Source: Rhabdophis nuchalis
Taxonomy: Eukaryota; Chordata; Lepidosauria; Squamata; Natricidae
DNA length: 64,000 nucleotides
Assembly (NCBI GenBank): GCA_039707465.1
Contig: CM077643.1
Location: 321,909,919 to 321,973,918, forward strand
Direction of reading: 5' to 3'
Below the pieces are notes generated by a model, which saw only the letters and a list, made by a program, of their open reading frames with translations, did not search any database and had not been told where the DNA came from. Made by a program: the position numbers and the translations under genes. Positions 59,209 through 64,000 of the stretch are shown piece after piece. Each line of letters starts with the position of its first letter. The stretch's first letter is position 1.

Positions 59209-60437
59209 GTTTAATTGGAATATAAAGGACCCATTACTTGAATTTTCCACAGTGTCTCAATGTAGCTGCAAGGCACTGTAAGAAGTAAAAATGGCAATGG
59301 ATCTTTGCCATGGAGTTTGGCAGTTACCTGAATGTCCCTGGTCCTGGCACGTAGTAGCCACTTAACAGTTGAGGTGGGATTTTGAGCCCTTTAGTTTGTG
59401 ATGAAGCTGTTACCTCGCTGATCTGTCCTAGCTTTGAGTTTTGTGAAATGGTGACCATTTCCAGCTAGTATCCCTTTGGATGTACACAAGGCTGTCGGTT
59501 CATTCTGCATGCAGATAATTTCCTTGTGCCTATTCCTTGCCCTCTCATTTTTAAAAATACTGTCTTAAATAGCAACAATTTAATAGGACCACATTGTTTG
59601 CAACAATGCCTTTGGATCCCATAAAAGTCCCTCTGGGATGGAGGAGGCCATCTTGAGAACTATTTCCTCTTCTGATAAAGGGCAATTTTCATCTTAATCA
59701 TACCAGCTATTTTATCTGCTGTTAAAATTCTAAATGTGCCACCACCACCACCATCTGTTTCCGAGTTATACAAACTTTTGAAGGGAGTTTACTTGTTAAC
59801 TAAATGAGAGATTTAGAAAAAAAGAAAGAAACTATCAAAGTATAGTGTCCCCCTTTAATTGTATTATTACTATGTATTTGCAATCTGTTTTTCAAAAGAA
59901 AAGATATACAAGCAAATACAAGCAATTTTTACTAAAACTGTTTTCTAAAATAGTCCTCTACAATCATTTTTCATTTTACATTACTGTATACTTCAAAACA
60001 CATAACATAGGATGGAACAGACAAGTTAACTTGTGAAAACAGGGTGCAAAAAGACCTTTTAATGCCTGACACAAAATTTCCTAGAATGTGTGCAACTCAG
60101 GGTTTTAACCCAATTTTTTTACATTTGAAGGGTTGTTGTGTTTAAGAAGCAAAATGTTTGCAGAGGCTTAAGGCAGTATTTAATCATTTAGTCACCTCCC
60201 CAACCCCGGCCAATGAATTCTGGCCCTGCCCATTGTTAAGAGTGTATCTTGTCATATTGTGCAAAGCCTGAAATGATAAGAAGTTATAGAGACTGATTTC
60301 AAGGCATGCAGATTAGTTTAGAATTTAAAACATACAGTACATTCAGGCTTAGAGAAAAGTTGTAGCATTCCTCTCTCCAAACACTTGTAATACAATAGTG
60401 TCACCTGGTGGTCTTACTAATCTATTGAGCATTACAC
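59209..60437. other. intergenic, no recognised feature
   Basis: No gene or repeat recognised beyond a short (CCA)n at 59740-59752. Confidence 0.4.
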
Positions 60438-60448
60438 TATACTGTTTT

Positions 60449-61046
60449 TTTTTGAAAAAGTTTTATTGGTTTTAACATTTTATAAAAGGAAAGGGGTAGA
60501 TAAGGTATTAAGTAGTATTTTAGAGCTTCCACATCGGGTTTGATGACCGCCTCTGAGTCTTCATACATATTCCATTAGGAAATAATAAAAGGAAGGGGTA
60601 CATACATTTTAAATCATAAATTTTCATATTATTTTATACATTCAATTACTTTGTTCTATTAACATCCGTACAGGAATTACCATCATAAAAAAAGGATAAC
60701 AAGTTATTTTTGCGATCTGAGCCTCTTTGCTATAGTCTCTTCCTCCTCCCCCCCACCAGCAGGCGGACCCGTGGCCCCTCCCGTTCCCATCTCACCATTA
60801 TCTTTGGGTCCGTTTGGAGAAGGGCGGGGTATAAATTCAATAAATAAATAAATAAATAAATTATCCAGGATTGAGGAGTGTTTTTTAAGAAAATTCTCTG
60901 CCTCTTCTACTGTTTTGATTCTAACTCTTCCTCCCTCCCAGAATACCAGCATCCCTTCAGGCATCAGCCACTTGAACCACACCCCCTTTTTGTGTAATTT
61001 TTTTGTTAAGAAGGAATAATTCTGGGAGAATTGTTTGTTAATTTGT
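60449..61046 (-). mobile_element. L1-type element, HAL1-like, with an L2 tail inside
   Basis: Minus strand: an ORF1 C-terminal RNA-binding-like segment (VWFKWLMPEGMLVFWEGG, RVRIKTVEEAENFLKKHS), then a 50-bp L2 end (about 60808-60861), then GGATGPPAGGGEEEETIAKR to a stop and 3'UTR ending CCAATAAAACTTTTTC and A-run. The upstream coding limit is uncertain; TATACTGTTTT occurs at both 60438-60448 and 61047-61057 and could be a target duplication or coincidence. Confidence 0.75.
60808..60862 (+). mobile_element. L2 LINE 3' terminal fragment inside the L1
   Basis: 'gtccgtttggagaagggcgg', GGTATAAATTCAATAAATAA: last ~50 bp of an L2, inserted in the ORF1 end. Confidence 0.85.
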
Positions 61047-61251
61047 TATACTGTTTTATAGTCTAACAATTTTTCTAAAATTAGCAGTTTGTGCATCATA
61101 ACAATTTCTCCTAATGTTTCATGGGTACCAAAGGTGCAAAATGGCAGGTATTAAGGGGCTCTGTACCTTAATTATATATGTATTAAAAAGGAAAGAAGTT
61201 TTGATTGCTTGATCTTTATCCACCATTTTGATTTATTGGTAGTTCCCATTC

Positions 61252-61386
61252 AGAGGTGTCAAACTGGAGACCTGTTGGCCAGATGTGTCACATGCAGACC
61301 ATGCCCACCCCAGTTCTGGAAAGGGGAAAAACATTGCAAAATATCATATGATGGCAACAGGATGTGGTGAGTTTGACACCTGTGCC
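61252..61386. mobile_element. small hAT-like MITE
   Basis: CAGAGGTGTCAAACTGGAG to GAGTTTGACACCTGTG, inverted ends of about 14 bp. The 8-bp flanks do not match, so assignment is tentative. Confidence 0.6.
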
Positions 61387-62334
61387 ATAGACACTCCTAT
61401 AGTAGACATTCTTCTGTCAAAAGATTTTGTAGGAACGTTTGCTGTCACCTAAGTCCATGTTCCTATGTAAATCTTAGAAAATGATACTATACATCTGCAT
61501 ACTTTGTTCTACAGCTTTTTCTCAGTTTTAGTTTTTCTCAGCTCTCATTAATGCAGTACGAATTTATTTATTCTCCACGTTCTGTAGAAGTTTGTTCTGC
61601 TCTACTTCAAATCTGAAAGTGGTTTTCACAGTGAAATTGTATCTTGACTAACTTGCATTCCTGCAACAGTCAAGTTCCACAGAGGAAATAAGTTTGTTTT
61701 CTGCTTAACCAGTTGATTAATTTTTTAAAAACCAAACCAAACCAGAAAATAGCTGTTTGGTTTTTTGCTATTGTTGTTATGGTACAGTACAATCAGCACC
61801 TACATTTGCAGTTACAGTGTATTCTGAAATTACTGGAAGCCACAGTTTTTGGAACATGGTTGCCTTCAAAGAACAAATAATTCTTTTCACTGTGTTGCAA
61901 TTCTTCTGAATGGACCCTGGGACCTTTCTTTATAACGTTCTTATGGCCACAGTATCTGGTCTTCTTACAAAAGCAGTGTCGAATAGCTTTCCAACTGTGC
62001 ATTTGTATCCTTGATTATCTGATAGCAATTCACTTCATACTTTGATCCCTTGGAGATGTAATAGTCAGGTTTCATGAAGATGTTCAATGTCTTTGTGTCC
62101 TTCATACCATTTCTACAGTATTACTAGCTTGTATCCAAATGCTTTGATATGTTCTGGTCTAGACTTTTTTCCTATGCTGTAGTTATTAAAGGGTTTTATT
62201 TACTATTTTGCACTAAAGCAGGTGGTTATAATTATGCCTCACCCAAATATTTCTCTGGAAGTCCAAAATCTGTCAGCATTTAGCTGACCATTTTAGCCTG
62301 TGTTCTAATCTACCACTTAGCATACTCACTGTAT
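61387..62334. other. intergenic, no recognised feature
   Basis: No gene or clear repeat. Confidence 0.4.
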
Positions 62335-63180
62335 AAATATGACTGCATATCCTCTGATCCATCCAATATCATAATAAAGTTTGCAGACGACACAATGGTG
62401 GTGGGTCTCTTAACTGAAGGGAGTGAATCAGCATACAGGGAAGAAGTCCAGAAGGTATCCGCATGGTGCTCAAGAAACAACTTACATCTAAATACTAGTA
62501 AGACAAAGGAGATGGTGCTAGATTTCCGGAAGCACAGAGAGGAACCTGCCCCACTGTATATCGAGAGGGGCTGAATGGAAAGGGTTTCCTCTTTTAAATT
62601 CTTGGGAGTGCCAAGATCTTATCTGGAAAAACACCACATCTCGGGTGATTGGAAAGGCCCAACAGAGACTTCATTTCCTTAGAGTCCTGCGAAAAAATCA
62701 GGTGGAACAATGGCTGATGACTTCTTTCTATCGGTCCACCATAGAAAGTGTCCTCACATATTGTATTACAGTACGGTATGCTGGTTTAACAGCTGCAGAC
62801 AGGAAGGCACTACAGAGAGTGATCAATTCGGCACAAGAAACCATTGGTTGCCCTCTGACACCACTGGATGACAGATCTCGCTACTTTAGCAGAGTAAGGA
62901 AGATTCTCAGAGATGATTCACACCCTGGTCGGTGTCTCTTTGCACTTCTACCATCAGGCAGAAGATATCAAAGTATAGCTAGCTGGACAAACAGGTTTAA
63001 AGATAGTTTCTATCTTTGGGCTGTGAGACTTTTAAATACAACCGCAATCACTCCATGCACATGCTAGTTTTTTTCTTTTTTCTTTTCTCTTTTTTCATTT
63101 CTGTTGTAATTTTGCAACAGTGAGGTTAAAACCAATTTCGTTGTAAACAAGTACAATGACAATAAAGATTATACGACTAT
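62335..63180 (+). mobile_element. non-LTR LINE (CR1 group, Rex1-like?) RT 3' half
   Basis: 'ataaagtttgcagacgacac' gives KFADDT (RT catalytic motif), then NNLHLNTSKTKEMVLDFRKH, a frameshift near 62570-62640, then ORF 62645-63067: IGKAQQRLHFLRVLRKNQVE, YRSTIESVLTYCITV, AADRKALQRVINSAQ, FALLPSGRRYQSIAS. 3' end 'gacaataaagattatacgac'. Confidence 0.85.
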
Positions 63181-63218
63181 ATAGATGAGATATAGTTTCC
63201 TATCTCTTTGGGTTCTGA

Positions 63219-63295
63219 GCAGTGGTGGGATTCAACCGGTGTAACAACTGGTTGACTGAGCACGCACTTCGTAGTGAACATATCCAACACATCTT
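63219..63295 (+). mobile_element. hAT element 5' end remnant
   Basis: CAGTGGTGGGATTCAACCGG, same terminus as other copies; cut off before the SINE. Confidence 0.55.
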
Positions 63296-63451
63296 CCTTC
63301 TTCTATTTCCCCACAATAACAACTGTGAGGTGAATTGAGCTGAGAGACAGAGAGTCATCCAGCTGCTTTTCATGGCTCAGGCAGAACTATAACTCACAGT
63401 CTCCAGATTTCTAGATTGGTGCCTTAACCACTACACCAGACTGGCTCTCGT
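63296..63451 (-). mobile_element. Sauria-type SINE
   Basis: Minus strand: GAGAGCCAGTCTGGTGTAGT, GGTTAAGGCACC (A box), then 'ctctctgtctctcagctcaa' and 'cctcacagttgttattgtgg'. Confidence 0.88.
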
Positions 63452-63477
63452 TTATGGAACATAATCTCCCATAACTA

Positions 63478-63628
63478 CTGCATATTCCTTTTAAATTCAA
63501 CCGCAATCACTCCATGCACATGCTAGTTTTTTCTTTTTTCTTTTCTCTCTCTTTTTTGTTTCTGTTATAATTTTGCACCAGTGACGTTAAAACCAATTTC
63601 ATTGTAATTTTAGTACAATGACAATAAA

Positions 63629-63640
<12 letters not shown>
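63478..63640 (+). mobile_element. second copy of the Rex1-like LINE 3' end
   Basis: Repeats the end of 62335-63180 ('accgcaatcactccatgcac', 'gttaaaaccaatttcattg', GACAATAAAGATGATGATG). Its tail continues into a microsatellite. Confidence 0.85.
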
Positions 63641-63660
<20 letters not shown>

Positions 63661-63665
63661 CGACG

Positions 63666-63699
<34 letters not shown>

Positions 63700-63710
63700 T
63701 TACTATTATA
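63629..63710 (+). repeat. (GAT)n-(GAC)n-(TAC)n compound microsatellite
   Basis: About 80 bp of trinucleotides changing from GAT to GAC to TAC, starting at the LINE 3' end. ORFs through it are artefacts. Confidence 0.95.
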
Positions 63711-64000
63711 TATTCCAATAGAGCTATAGGAACCTTTCTTGTCTTGGTCACCTGTTGACTGTAATTGCTTGCCAAGTTATTAGCTATTGAATATTGCATT
63801 GTGGGCCGAACTCATAGAAAAGTGCATCACTCTAACATTTGACTCATTAAGCAAAAATATTTTTTTAAATGTTTTGCTTTGGATTTATTTTAGACAGGTG
63901 GACGACTAATCCCATTCAGTCTTGCTGTGACATATTGGGGAGACTCCCTAAAGGAAATACGTTTGATTGGATTACAAAAATAATTTCCAAGAACTGCAGT
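63711..64000. other. window end, no recognised feature
   Basis: AT-rich, nothing supported. Confidence 0.4.

Noticed and set aside
61252..61386. 8-bp target duplication for the small MITE
   Set aside because: Left and right flanks do not agree, so only the inverted ends support it.
24300..64000. exons of SMOC2, the expected 5'-side neighbour
   Set aside because: No thyroglobulin, Kazal-type or EF-hand-like exon was recognised; the gene probably lies beyond the window.

Overview
This is a 64-kb piece of a vertebrate nuclear genome, almost certainly squamate and most likely a snake. Three things point there: the interrupted coding sequence with GT/AG splice sites, the only host gene being a four-exon Dapper-family gene, and a repeat load typical of snakes (squamate tRNA SINEs, young L2/CR1 LINEs, CR1-type tails running into microsatellites, many hAT MITEs).

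The one host protein-coding gene I can support is DACT2 (dapper antagonist of beta-catenin 2), on the minus strand. Exon 4 is at 1475-3291, exon 3 at 7587-7871, exon 2 at 10813-10945 and coding exon 1 at 23718-23948. Phases agree at every junction and give an 821-residue protein that starts with the Dapper leucine-zipper region and ends in the PDZ-binding tail MTMV. Exon 1 lies in a CpG-rich island (about 23500-24290) that is presumably the promoter. Bases 1-1474 are 3'UTR and downstream sequence.

Intron 3 (3292-7586) carries a 91-bp direct copy of part of exon 4 and an old L2 relic. Intron 1 (10946-23717) is full of DNA-transposon MITEs, including a pair of hAT elements sharing three copies of one 8-bp target site, together with L2 fragments and an L1-type insertion with a 17-bp target-site duplication.

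From 24.3 kb to the end I find no host exon. The space is occupied by L2 copies (the longest, 37.84-40.84 kb, has endonuclease and reverse transcriptase and only two evident lesions), CR1 and other LINE 3' ends, four kinds of tRNA-derived SINE, nested insertions, long microsatellites, and AT-rich sequence that I cannot assign. In human the neighbour on the 5' side of DACT2 is SMOC2; no SMOC2-like exon was recognised here.

The most unusual observations are the exon-4 segment copy in intron 3, the tandem hAT pair with a triplicated target site, two copies of an L1-like element whose ORF1 end runs straight into the L1 3'UTR (HAL1-like), an internally deleted L2 that keeps a 292-codon ORF, L2 insertions nested inside DNA transposons, a 38/3/38 hairpin, and a roughly 0.5-kb inverted repeat in intron 1.
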